In this document: positions 11,121 through 22,690 of the stretch, one piece after another
How the letters are laid out: each line of letters opens with the position of its first letter
How positions within the stretch are numbered: the first letter of the stretch is position 1
Assembly (NCBI GenBank): GCA_008638375.1
Contig: CM018052.1
Location: 30,527,239 to 30,591,238, forward strand
Reading direction: 5' to 3'
DNA length: 64,000 nt
Origin: Nyssa sinensis
Taxonomy: Eukaryota > Streptophyta > Magnoliopsida > Cornales > Nyssaceae
Translations under genes and position numbers: made by a program
Notes under the pieces: generated by a model
Databases searched by the model: none
What the model saw: only the letters and a program-made list of their open reading frames with translations
What the model was told of the DNA's origin: nothing

Positions 11121-13267
11121 GAAAGAAAAATTAAGAAAAATAAAAGGGTGCTATGCACCCTGGGACTCGAACAAGGGACCAAAGGGAAGAAACCAAGTGT
11201 GCGAACCATTTTGGACAGGACAATCCCGTGCCAAAATAATGTACAAAAATATATATATTATATATAACATACATTAAATAAAAATTAATTAAAATAAATA
11301 ATGACGAAATGGTCCAGTGTCCAAATTGGACAAGCTATTAGTGTATTCTTACTATTTTGGACCTTTTGAGACCAATGGTAAAATATGTTCTGTGAGAAGA
11401 GACCCCGAAAAATAAAGACAAGTAGAGGGGTAAAATTACCGTTTTGCCCCTAGTGCTCCTAAAGCCAAATTTGAACCAGAGAGGGTCTAAATTGACTTTC
11501 GTTGACGTTCCAGACTCAATGGTAGACTCTATTTGACCAAAAAGAAGTGCCTATAATGAAGAGACATAAAATTTGATGAATAGCATAAGTTAGGTGACGG
11601 TAAATTAAAACGTTGCCCTAGGTACTGAACTAAGTAGTAAGGTTCGTATTTTGAAATAAAATATGGGAGGACATGACACGTAAATATATGAAGTAAATAA
11701 ATCAAACTTAAAATTAATGGAGCTACTAGAAGAGTATAGTTTAAAATAAAATTAATTCCTATCATGTTAAATTGTGTTATAGGTTAAAATTACGAGTTAA
11801 ATTAAGTACATATGAAATTTATGGAATATTCGTAAATCGTTTAGGATTTAATACGATCTAAGCATAAGTTAAGAAGCATCAATAGGTGATATTTTAGTGA
11901 ATGTGAAGTTAATGAGACTATGTATGAATTGTTCTTGGGAACTACAGAGGAAGTGCGAAAGCGCATTATTAGCACTGACCCAAAGGACCGAGGTAAGTAA
12001 CCCTGTATTTGAAGTGGAGATTTAACTCCATGAATTTAAAAAGGTTTTAAGTTTAAAAGATATGAAGTGTTTGAATTTCAAATTCAGTATTTACATAATT
12101 TTAGTTTAAATTGTTCTATTTTTATAACCCTATTATGACATGTTCAGTGATTGGTTTCCACAACCGTTTTTCTTAAAATGTATATCAGCATGTCTAAGTT
12201 AAGATGTAATTCTTGTTAAATATTCTAAATTTGCTTATTCCAAGTATACGAAATTTTATCATGAAGTCATGAACATGATGTTTTAAATTGCTCATGAAAA
12301 GTATCTATTGACATAGTCATGTGAAACGTATTTAAATGTAAGATAAACAGTGCATAAGTACACAGACAGGATTTTGGGTTTTCTTCAGAACTCAATTGAC
12401 CTGTAACAGACAAGATTTTGGTTCCTTCGGGATTCAATTGACCTGCAAATTGCCAGGTAGCAGGATCTAATCCCCCAAGCACAAGACATCTTCATGTATA
12501 AGTAAAATGGAAGTCTAGTTCGAAACGGATTCCACTAATGAAAGTGATAAGATGTTATGTTTGAAAATGGAAGCAGGTTTTATCCTCATTTTACTATGCA
12601 TATCTACACGTTTTGAAGTACATATGTATAAGTTTAGCTTGAATACTTTAAATGTTTCAAAGCTATCTGTTTTAAGGAATGCATTTATTCTGTGTTCAAA
12701 TTATACGAGCAATTGGTAACGATTGTTTTATAAACTCTCATGTGCTAAACCACTGTCAATTGAAACCCCATGACAAATACTGGAATTACTCACAAGCTTA
12801 GATTAGCTTACCGGATTTTTATCTGATCCCCCCTTTCAGGTGACTAAAGGTAGTACCAATTTTGAGGATGATAAGTTGGGTTGTTTTTGGAAGGATTGTT
12901 AAGCAGATTCTTTGTGAAACACTATGAACTTTTAGTAGGAACTTTTGTATTGGTAAGATGGTACACTATTATGTATTAATCCCCTAGGGCAACTGAACGT
13001 GATTGTAATTATAAAGTCCTGAAGTTCTTATTATGCTCTGAATGTATAAACATGTGTACCAATGTAAAGAACGGCAGTACCGGGTGGATGTGCATAAATT
13101 TAAAATAAGAAAAGAAAAGAAAAAAAATTTCACGCTTCCGTAAATCATGAGTCGCACCGCCATCCGATACCGCTGCTTATATATGTGAGCCTCGCCCTAA
13201 GGCTCCCAGGCCTGAAGGCAGCTGTCGCAATGCGAGATCCGTCCATGGTGGGTTTTGGGTCCTGACA
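9455..13267 (+). mobile_element. Solo long LTR (Ty3/Gypsy-like), 3.8 kb
   Basis: TGTAATACC at the start, CCTGACA at the end and CAATC on both sides (9450-9454, 13268-13272) define a TG...CA unit with a perfect 5-bp target duplication inside LINE ORF2. It has no coding domains and no second LTR. Its layout (TA/TG microsatellites, a purine-rich GA region near 10020, tRNA-like modules near 11012 and 11165, a short tandem duplication near 12363) parallels the LTRs starting at 18486 and 47123. It is therefore probably a solo LTR of the same long-LTR group. A non-autonomous large derivative is the alternative. Confidence 0.82.
12363..12445 (+). repeat. Short tandem duplication inside the long solo LTR
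   Basis: A unit of about 45 bp built on ACAGACARGATTTTGGKT and ending TCAATTGACCTG occurs twice in a row. It sits at the position where the related LTRs carry the longer arrays at 22365 and 49800. Confidence 0.6.
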
Positions 13268-13791
13268 CAATCAGTATGGCCTTGGGATAGCTTCGATTAC
13301 ATGGAAGTAAACTCAATGGGTAAATCATGAGGTCTCTTGTGTATCTGGAATTCAGAAGTTTTTTCCATCTCAGAGTGTTGTTGCAACCATCACTTCATTC
13401 TCATATCAGGTATTCTCCTTCCGAATTTTCCATGCCGCGTTATTAATATCCATGATCCAAATGAGGCAAGGACTCGAAAGCAATTCTAGGAAGTTTTGTC
13501 TAACCTGAAGCAGCAGTTCACCTCTCCATGGTGTGCGGGTGGTAATTTCAACAAAATTAGATTCATTATTGAAAGAAGAGGGTGCTCGAGGAGAGATAAA
13601 GGAATGAAAGATTTTAACAACTTCATAGACCAAATGGAATTAACAAATCTACCACTACTGGGTAAGCAATTCATATGGTGCAAATCACATGAAAAAGACA
13701 AATGGAGCAGGCTAGACCGTTTTCTATTGCACCTAGAATGGATTGAACATTTCAATTTCAAAGTTTGGGGCCTCCCAAGATCACTGATCTG
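13268..13791 (+). pseudogene. LINE ORF2 endonuclease, C-terminal fragment
   Basis: After the target duplication the endonuclease resumes with VWPWDSFDYMEVNSMGKS and LLCIWNSEVF. It then reads GGNFNKIRF (catalytic GDFN-type block, here with N for D), SRLDRFLLHLEW and WGLPRSL, the end of the endonuclease domain. Stop codons interrupt the frame near 13330 and 13486. The expected SDH motif after WGLPR is lost because the sequence switches to an inverted fragment at about 13790. Confidence 0.85.
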
Positions 13792-13794
13792 AAT

Positions 13795-14140
13795 TTTTCT
13801 GCTAGCAAATGATCCCATTTTGGCCGTTACGCTGTCTAGAGTGATGATGTTTCCCCACAGTTTTCTAATTTTGAAGAAGTTTTCTGCATTCCATTGGTTC
13901 AGTGGAACACCATAGCAGCTAATCCAAACTAGGTGGGATGGTTTCAGATGGAGGTCTTGTTGCCATTCTCTCACTGATGCAAACCAATTGGATAACCAAC
14001 ATATACCATCGTGAAGCATGGATCGCATTTGGTCAATGGAAGAGAAGGTTAATACCACATCATTTCCTCCACAATCCCGAATTTTGATATCATATATGCC
14101 TTTATTGCCAAAAGCTTCATGAAGAGATTCCATGGATCTG
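13795..14140 (-). pseudogene. Inverted fragment of LINE ORF1 (RRM-like region)
   Basis: On the minus strand, VREWQQDLHLKPSHLVWISC followed by GVPLNQWNAENFFKI and LWGNIITLD is the conserved block of plant L1 ORF1 proteins (DUF4283-like region). It lies inverted between the endonuclease end and the zf-RVT domain, exactly where the reverse transcriptase should be. It may come from this element or from a related copy. Confidence 0.75.
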
Positions 14141-14750
14141 CGCACAGCTTGGTTTGGATGATTAACTCCTCCGGTCTCTTCTCAGTTAAATCCATATACT
14201 TGCACTTCGATTGCTTTCTTGCCCCAAATATACAGATTGCAAACCTTACTTGGTATAATGTAGCCCCTCCAAAGGTTCAGTTCTTTGGCTGGCTGGCCTG
14301 GAACAACCGCACCAAAACCGTTAATTGTCTTCTCAAGTTAGGGATTCTCAACTCCATTAATGACTGCGTATGCCCCTTCTGCGGGTTGGAAGTAGAAACA
14401 ACAGATCATCTTCTTTTATTTTGTCGTGAAGTTTGGAAAATCTGGTCAGATTGCATCAGCTGATGGAATATTCAATGGGCATTGCCTAACTCCATCAAAG
14501 CAACCCTTGATTGGTGGCAAAGCTTTAACTTCAAGAAGGAACATAAGCTTATTTGGGAAACAATCCCCTTCACCATCATGTGGTCTATTTGGAAGTTAAG
14601 AAATGAATGTATCTTCAACAAGGTTAAGCCTTGCTGGATTCATGTTTGAGATCTGATTAAATCCAAACTTGCCTTCTGGATAAAATCAAAAAAAGGGGGC
14701 TCTTCATACTCCATTAATGACCTGATCTTCAACCTTTAGAACATAATTAG
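14141..14750 (+). pseudogene. LINE ORF2 C-terminus with zf-RVT domain
   Basis: The frame through 14463 reads GLFSVKSIYLHF, WYNVAPPKVQFFGWLAW, then CPFCGLEVETTDHLLLFC and VWKIWSD. This is the zinc-binding region that follows the reverse transcriptase in plant LINEs (zf-RVT family), with the C-x2-C...H-x4-C pattern visible. After TGA at 14461 the same frame continues with MWSIWKLRNECIFN and ends near 14738. The reverse transcriptase that should precede it is absent. Confidence 0.88.
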
Positions 14751-15953
14751 TTGCTGCTGAATCATTCTCCAGATGAAGTCCAGCCTGGTTCAGAGTAGAT
14801 CCAAAGCCTTGTCCATCAATTCTAGCGGCAGTAACTTGAGTGGGGTTCTACTTTCTTTCCTGCAAATGGGGTATTGCTTTCTTGCTGACTTGTTGAAGAT
14901 CATAAGAGATTTTGGAGCCAATACCATCTACTGATTTTCCTCAAGCCTGTTGTCTCTCTTGTTCATTTTGTTGTCTGTTGCTGGAAGGGGGCAAAGAATT
15001 TTTTTAGGATCGGGGAATTGAGTATGCAGTTTGGGTTTCCAATAGGATCATTGCTTGGATGGTTTGCTTGGTCTTTACTTGAGTTTATGGGTAGGTGAAA
15101 CTGAGATGATGCCTATAGGAGTGAGGATGCTCTGGTGTTGGTTTTAGGCCCTGGTAGATTTCACTTGAGGATGCTCTGGTGTCAGTTTATGCCTAATGTG
15201 GGTTATATTTGGGCCATGGCTATTTGAGTATTTGATGTTGTGGTTGTTGGGACCTTTTCAATGGCTCTTGTGGTCTCTGGTAACTGTTTTCTTTGTGGGG
15301 CTCTGGTTTATGGAAAAAAAAACATTTGGGGTATCTTCTTGTGACTGTTTGGTCTCTGGTTTGGTGTCCTAAGAGGTGTTTTTGAGGTGATGCTTGTTGG
15401 AGTGAGGAGGCCTCTGTGACAACCAAGTAGTATGCCAACTTCTACTATGACCAGTGAGAGAGCAGTTTGCTTGGTTCTGCAATGCTTCATATCATCATGA
15501 AGCAAGTCTTGCAAGTGAACTGTTGCTAATTGTTGAATTGTGGGTGAGCTTAATGAAGAAAATATATACCAATCTTCTGGAGTGCTACTTCTTTTGGCTA
15601 TGGTGTGACTGCTGTCATGATCTGCTTTCAGACAAGCAGTGTTCTAGCTTTGAAGCCTGTTCCTGGTTGTTGGTCTCTCTCTTCTCGTCGGTCCTTCTTT
15701 GCTTGGGAGGAAGAGGAGCTCTTAAGCCTTTAAAATCTGCTGGTTAATGCCCCTCCAATCTTTGTCTCTCGCCCCGATGCAGCTTTTCTGGGTAAAGATA
15801 AGTTTCCTTTCTTCCCCTGTTTTGTCTATCATGATATGTCTTTGATAGTATTAGATTGATAAGATTATAAGTTCTTTGCCTTGTTGATGTAATCCTACCT
15901 GTACTTCTCATACATGTTTTGATTATATCAATAAATTTTCTTTACTGATAAAA
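14751..15953 (+). other. LINE 3' untranslated region and poly(A)
   Basis: This is a non-coding, GT-rich stretch ending in CAATAAATTTTCTTTACTGAT and a short A-run at the target duplication, as expected for an L1-type 3' end. Small open frames here (for example 15454-15747) have no recognisable content. Confidence 0.65.
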
Positions 15954-15967
15954 AAAATTAAGTCTTA

Positions 15968-16166
15968 GCTTTGTTTGAAACATGTTGTGTTGTTGGACAA
16001 AAATCACCAAATAATATAAATGGTAAGTTATTCTGAGTTTTTTGACAATTACATTGACTCTCTTCTGTGATTTTTGAAATTATACTAACCTTTTTTATTT
16101 TTATTAACAAATTATAAATACTCTATTTTAGTCAAACTTTTTTTTTTCAAAGTAACAAACTCATCC

Positions 16167-16200
<34 letters not shown>

Positions 16201-18485
16201 CATTTTTTAAATTTTGATCAATTTTTTAAAACTTCTTTTTAAAGATTTTTTTATTTTATATAAAAATAAATTCAAGGTAAATAACTTATTTTCATTTTAT
16301 ATAAAAAAAAAATTTAAATTTTAATCAACATTTATTTGAAAATGAGAAAAATCAAAAAACTTGTCAAAAAAAGAAACTTAAAGGGGCATTTTTGTCATTT
16401 AAAAAATAATTAACTTGAGAGTGTTTTTGTAATTTACAAAATAAAATATGAAAGGACGATGTAATATCAAAATTTTTAAAAAAATGAGTATAATTATCAA
16501 AAATTATAAAAAAAAAATTAATATAATTTACTTTAATATAAACACTCTGTATGTTTGTGACAGAATGATGAATAAAGATTTCTTTTATTTCTAAATTTTG
16601 AACTAAATAATAAGCAGAATGTGGATTTTGCTCCTTAATAACCATAAAATAACATATTTTATTAACCGAAAAAAAAAAAAAAAAAAAACTCAATCAATAA
16701 TATCTAGCATCAATCCTTTGACGAATATTGCAATATAGATCCATTAAAGAGTATTGCTCTGTTTGTTTATATTTTTAAAAATAATTTTTTAATTTTAAAA
16801 CATGGAATACGCATTGAAACACAGCCACCAGAATTAATAATGGATAGAGTTGTAATTTGGGTAGATTAAGTATGAATTTTTTTTAGGTTTAGGTCTTATA
16901 ATTTTAAATCTTAAAATGAGTTTAGGTAAAAGAATTTAAGTTTGATTTAAATTAAAGTTAAATTTTAATTAAGATATTTAAAAATATTAGTTTGAATTTA
17001 ATATTTTATATATTTTAGCAATACATTATTATATTAGTCGAAATTCTCTATATATTATTTATATTTTATAATTTTAAAATCTTGTTAATATTTAATATTT
17101 TTTTAAGTTAAATTATGTTGAAAAATTATTTTAATAATTTTTATTTTTTTAAGAAAAAATTAAGAGAAATTATTAGAATTTTTAATGTATAATTGAAATA
17201 GAAAAAAGATAATAATTTATTAAAAAAATTATAAATAAAAAATAAAAATTTAAATTTTTAAAAATCTGTCGAATTTCAAATTAAATTTATTATTCAAATT
17301 AATTATTTTAAAATTTAAATTAAATTTAAACATGATTCAATTTAAAGTCGCTTACCCGAGTCGCAACTTGTGAAAAAGGTAATTAGAGTAGTGGCTGCCA
17401 GCTTTATTAAATACTATGATTTAGACAAATCCCTAATTAATTATAAGGGAATCAACACTGTCTCTGCCTGTACGAAACTTTGACTACACAGCCTCGTACA
17501 ACCACATAATCATCAGGCGTTTCTGTGCAGCTAACTCTTCAGTGGCAGGGGCCCCCTTTGCACGGTGTTTGAAACATAGCCAGCAAGATAATAATGGATC
17601 AGTGTTGAATTGAATAGTCCAAAATAGTAGAGGCAAAAGATAAAAGAGTCCATTCCAAGCGCCATTTTTGTCAATAATTATTAGAATGTGAAGTACTAAA
17701 TACAGTGGCCATCACACTTTTATTGATGAGTGGTGTTCACGAGTTTGACTTGTGTAATTCTGTGCATCAATAAAATTGTGGTAGTTCAATTGTCACGAGT
17801 GTCTTTAATATTTCTCTTATTAAAGTTTGTTGGTGTTAAATTTTTTAAAAATATATTAAATTTTTGTAATGTTCATAGTTGAATTTTTTTTAGTACCGTA
17901 TTTATTTGATTTTTTTTTTTGAACTTAAGATTCATTTTAATGAATTGACATCAATTATTTTTAATATATGATATTTTTATCCTTATATTATTTATCATGA
18001 GTTTAAGGAAGCAAAACATATGATTTGAATTTGTTCTCTTGAGAAATAGAAGAGAAAGGATTTGAATAGAGCACGTCATCGTCTCTATCTTTTTATAACT
18101 TCATCACCGTTTGTCATATTTTTTGCAGTCCTTCATCACTAATTGTACTAGTGTAGATGTAAAATCCCCAATCTCACGCTGTGTGGAGTCCGGGAATGCT
18201 ACCCACAAGATAGTCATAGTATTCATCAAACTCCTAGCTAAATTATGTTATTTAATGACAATCAAACTTGTGGAATCATTTTAAAGCAACTCAATGTTTA
18301 GATATCTTTATTGTCCAAATACAATGATTCAGATCGGCTACAAATTTCTCTCCAATCCCCATTCCATACATACCAAAATTCACACTTGACTCTTTATTAT
18401 TGTAATTAACTTGCGTTGCCCGAGGTTGTGTTTATCTAACTATACACTTAAAAACAAATTTACAATTTGTTGTAAGCTCGACAAC
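15968..18485 (+). repeat. Left copy of the direct duplication, middle part; non-coding
   Basis: From about 16197 (ATTGCATTTTTTAAATTTTG) this matches 44095-47122 in order, including blocks around 17460 (CTGCCTGTACGAAACTTTGA), 17640 and 18160-18480. It is AT-rich with long A/T runs and no coding domains. Compared with the right copy it lacks an internal repeat of the 17400-17560 block and a MITE-like insert. It is probably former intergenic DNA. Confidence 0.82.
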
Positions 18486-20270
18486 TATAATACCCCGAAC
18501 CGATTATTGAAAATTAAGTCACTAATTTAAATATTAGAGACTTTACGAAACAAAATAATAATTAAGGAAACTAGACCATATAAAAATAATAGGACTTCGA
18601 TTATGAAATCGACAAGTGAAGGGAGTAAGTAAAAATATAAGTACGTGGGAAAGAAATAAAAATAATGTAAAAAATAAAAATGGGATAAAACACAAAAATG
18701 TCAAACGAGGCATAAAAAGGAAAAAGATGAAAAATAAGACCCAAAGTGTTTACCAAAAGACTTGAACTCAAGACCAAAAAAAGAGGAAGAAACCTATGCC
18801 AAAAAAAATTAGTCAGCTAGGTTACAAGTACTTTTATGCTATATTTCTCACAAGATATATAAAATTTCTTTCCACCGCCCTCACACTCACACCCACACCC
18901 AATCAAAATTCATGCAACACCTCACCCCAACTAAATATATAAATATATATGTATATGTATACAGATATATATATATATGTATGTATATGTATATATATAT
19001 GTATATGTGACGTGCGCCAGACAGAACAACCAAGTGTGTGTGTGCGGCTAGAGAGAAAAAGAGAGAGAGCAAGAAGAAGAAGAAGAAGAAGAAAGGGAAA
19101 AAAGGAAAACTTGAGGCATACTCCAAAAGGCTCAAGAAGTTCAAAACTGAGCAAAGAAAGAGGGAAATCTCATTGTAAAAGGTAAAACACCTACACTGAT
19201 TTTATCTTTCTTGAAAAAGATTATTGTTTACATGCTAATTGATGAAGATAGAATGCATGCATGGCTTCTGTTAGCATCATCCTATTGTGTGGGAGTGAAA
19301 AAAGAGACCTAGGAGGCCCAAGAAACCCAAAACTGCCATTGATGACCACTAGGAAGGTGAGTCTGAAACGAATGGTAAGAAACCAATTTTTATTGCTTTG
19401 GTCTTGATCCTGAGGTCACCAGGATTCCGAAGCAACAGAAACCACTCTAAATGGACCTAAAATAAGGAAGATAAACCGAGTTATAGGTCACAATTTCAAA
19501 ATCAACTTTCATGAATCGAGCACTAAGCTTGATTTCTAGAACGTGGTTTGAAGCCACTGAAATGAGGATCATGATAAGCTAAGAACTATGGCTTTTCATG
19601 GAGTATTAGGCTTGAATAAACCCACTATTCAGAAACGGCCATAAAACTCCAATGAAACTTTTGAGCTCAATTCGATGCTCTAAATCAACGCAAAAACCCT
19701 TTTAGGTGTTCCAGAAACTCATAGGAACTGAAAGCAGAAGAAATAGCCCACATAAAAGTCATGAAATAGGATTTTAAAAATCCTACAACTAGGGCAACAG
19801 TAACGGAGGGAGATGGGGAAGAAGATGAACAGTAGTACAGGTCAGGCTATGGGTCGATTCGGGTTCAGGTCGGAACCTGCCCAGGCACACACACAGGTAA
19901 GTGAGACGGCATAGTTTAGGCTTTTAGGTTCTTAAATTAAGACAATATAAGTTTGTTTGGCTGCGAGGTTGAAAGTCTAATTGATAACCCCATGCAAAAT
20001 AGGGATATCCTATCCCTAGAATTACGCCTTGTCCGCTGTTTGGCAATTAGAAAATCAGAAAAATAAAGAGAGCTTCAGCTCCCCAATTTCGAACACTTGA
20101 CCTCGTGTATGTGTGAAACCTAAACCCAAGCACGTGGCCACTGTGCCAGCTTCATACATGTGAACATTATTAAATGAATATATATATATATATATAAAAT
20201 AAAAGAATTTAATTAATTTAATTATAGTAAAATATTTCGATACCTAAATAAAATAAAAGGATAGTGTAAC

Positions 20271-21474
20271 TGATCTGTCGTGGAAATCAATAAAATTACC
20301 AAACTAAACTACTAGTATAGTAGAGAAGTAAGGGTCGAACCCACAGAGACTGTTAATTGTTTAAAAACCAAAGTTGAGATTAATTTTAATTGAAATTAAC
20401 AAAGATTGATTGTTTTCTATTTTTTTTTCTAAAATTAAATGAGAATTATAATTAAAATAAATATTTAGCTGAATTAATGATAAATCAAATTAAAAGAGGA
20501 TTCTTAGGGTGTTGAATCCACTACTAATCTTGTAACTAGCTTCAATTGTATTAATTCTTGGGCCATTAAGTTTGGATGTAAAAGATGTATTTTGGCTACA
20601 AGCCTCAATACAATCATCAAGAAAATCATGCACCAAAACCCTAAGCACGAATCATCTTTGGTCAACACAAATTGTCTACGCTAATTCTAAGGTCATAGTC
20701 ACAATTTGTTTTTCCTGAGTTATGACTCGTCCTACGGTTTTGATGTATGTACACATATAACTATTGTATAACCACATAAACAAAATCACAGAAATTGATT
20801 ATGTGAAACTGAATAATACGATTATTGTCTTAATAAAATCCCAACGTTATACAATTAACATCCAAAACTAATTAACCCAAAAATAAAATACAAAGAAGTA
20901 ATATTACTTGACTAGGGTTTCATCTAAACCCTAGAAATGAGAGAACTTAGCCCATGATAGAAGAAGAGAACACCATAGCCATGGAATTCTTCATCCTCTT
21001 CTTTAGAGTCGTCTTTCTCTTCCTTCTTCTCTTCCTCTGGATCTCCAAGACGGCCTCCTCTTTTCCAAAACCCTAGGTTACAATAATATCCCCCCTTTTC
21101 CAAAAATGCCCCCCACAAAATAAGAATTCAGGAAAAAAATAATACAATCCCGTAATTAGATATTAGGGGCCCAAAAAGGGAATCTAAAGTGCTCCAAAAT
21201 AGAGCCTATAGTGCTAAAATAGGCCCTAGTCCACCAACATATGGACCAAACATCTCTTCTAACCCAAAATCACTTGTTTTCTACTTCTTTTAGCACTTCA
21301 AAGCCCAATATTTTCCTTTTTGCTCCAAATCATCAACTTTGTCAAGCTTTCTCTGCAAAAAGATAAAATAAGAATTAACTAGCAAATGCATATAGATTGG
21401 AGAAATTAAAATAATAAAAGTGCAAGAATATCTAGGGTTAACAAAATAAATATGCACTTTTTAACCAGTTATCA
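20271..21474 (-). mobile_element. Athila-like solo LTR
   Basis: TGATCTGTCG at the left end, AGTTATCA at the right end and GTAAC on both sides (20266-20270 and 21475-21479) give a 1204-bp TG...CA unit with a perfect 5-bp target duplication. The motif AAGGGTCGAACCCACAGAGA near 20331 is the reverse of the CTCTCTGTRGGATCGACCCTTA segment at the 3' end of the Athila-like LTRs at 55674 and 61058. That sets its family and its minus orientation. The corresponding site in the right copy (near 48910) is empty, so it arrived after the duplication. Confidence 0.9.
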
Positions 21475-22364
21475 GTAACCCAATATTTTTGGGCATTCCG
21501 AACTTAACGGCGGAGTCCAATTTGTGAAATTAAGTCCCAAAAATTAAGACACGTAAAATATAAAAATTATCATTTTACCTATAAAGATGGCCGAAGCCAA
21601 TTAAATATAAAAAAATAGTTTATCTTGACTATTTTGGACGTTCTGGACTCAATGATGAGGTCTGTTAAGCCCAAATAAATTTTAAAAAATATGAAACAAC
21701 AAATAAGGTAATATTCATTACGTCCCGAGCATTTACTTAGCTAAAAAATGAATTAAAAAAAAAAGGCAAGATCTAACTTAAAGTCTAAAGTGACTAAACC
21801 AACGAATAAAATTCGTTAAGAAAAATTTAGTTATAAAAAATAATAAGTGGCCGATAGTAATACCTTAATTATGTTCTGATATGTATTTATATGCATTTGA
21901 CTTATGATCCAGGAACTAAAGACAAATGAAAGGAAATTAAGGAAACGGACTAAAAACTTGAGGTGAGTAATCTTGCATGTTGAATAAGTGGTATTTTATC
22001 TTTTATTTGACAAATGCTAAATTTGTTTTGGTAAGTAATCTTGTACCCTGGATCAGTGATATTTATCTCCTATTTGAAAAAGGCATAAGTGTTTTATCTC
22101 CTATTTGAAAAATGCTTAAGTGTTTCATATCATGTTCAAATGTCTATCTTATGAAATTCTATATTTGCTCAAATGTCTATCTGCACTTTGTAAAATACTC
22201 GAGAACTATGATCTTCATGTCTAGATTTTGAAATAACATTCATATGTGCTCATTTAAAAAATGTCTATAAATCATGGCACCCCTTCAATGAGAAATAAAT
22301 GATTTGTGTGAACCAATTTTGACTATGCAACCTGAATCATACTTGTTTTGATCTGATCATGTGT

Positions 22365-22690
22365 CTATGTGAGACCTACCCTTGTGGCGCTCTCACTCCT
22401 GTAATGAGACCTACCCACATGGTGTTCTGACTCAATGTATAATTCGATTCTCGTGTCTTTTCGAGGCCTACTCATGTGATGTTCCGACTCTTGATGAGAC
22501 TTACCCACATGATGCTCTAACTCGATTCTTGTGTCTATCCGAGGCCTACTCATGTGATGCTCCAACTCTTGATGAGACTTACCCACACGGCGTTCTGACT
22601 CAATTCTTATGTCTGCACAAGATTTACCCATATGGTGCTCCAACTCTTGATAAGACTTACCCATATGGCGCTCTGACTCGTTGTGAAATT
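22365..22690 (+). repeat. Tandem array, about 75-bp unit, in the long LTR
   Basis: Units alternate two half-repeats ending in GCTCYGACTC: GAGACTTACCCACATGRTG and GAGGCCTACTCATGTGATG. The array gives open frames on both strands, which are by-products of the repeat. The homologous array at 49800-50170 differs in unit number and sequence. Confidence 0.85.

Larger units (their letters stand above)
8527..15953 (+). mobile_element. Rearranged L1-type LINE retrotransposon
   Basis: The element is bounded by A-runs plus TTAAGTCTTA at 8513-8526 and 15954-15967, a target duplication, and ends in a short poly(A). Inside are an ORF1 C-terminus, an APE-type endonuclease, and at the 3' side a zf-RVT domain, all on the plus strand. 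The reverse transcriptase core is missing, and a piece of ORF1 is present in reverse orientation at about 13795-14140. Without the 3.8-kb solo LTR nested in it, only about 3.6 kb of LINE remains against about 6 kb for a full plant L1. It is not autonomous. Confidence 0.85.
18486..22690 (+). repeat. Truncated long LTR (left copy), interrupted by a solo LTR
   Basis: It begins TATAATACCCCGAACC, against TGTAACACTCCGAACC at 47123. The same left flank (CTCGACAAC/CTCGACAAA) in both copies shows the LTR was present before the duplication. It follows the right copy to about 22680 (GCTCTGACTCG) and then diverges, so its 3' third is missing. It contains TA/TG microsatellites (18940-19010), an AAG-rich stretch (19070-19100), tRNA-like antisense boxes near 20088-20148 and the tandem array at 22365. 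Confidence 0.8.

Noticed and set aside
13486..14145. A 219-codon minus-strand gene
   Set aside because: Only the 5' half is protein-like (an inverted LINE ORF1 block); the rest is antisense to the LINE endonuclease.
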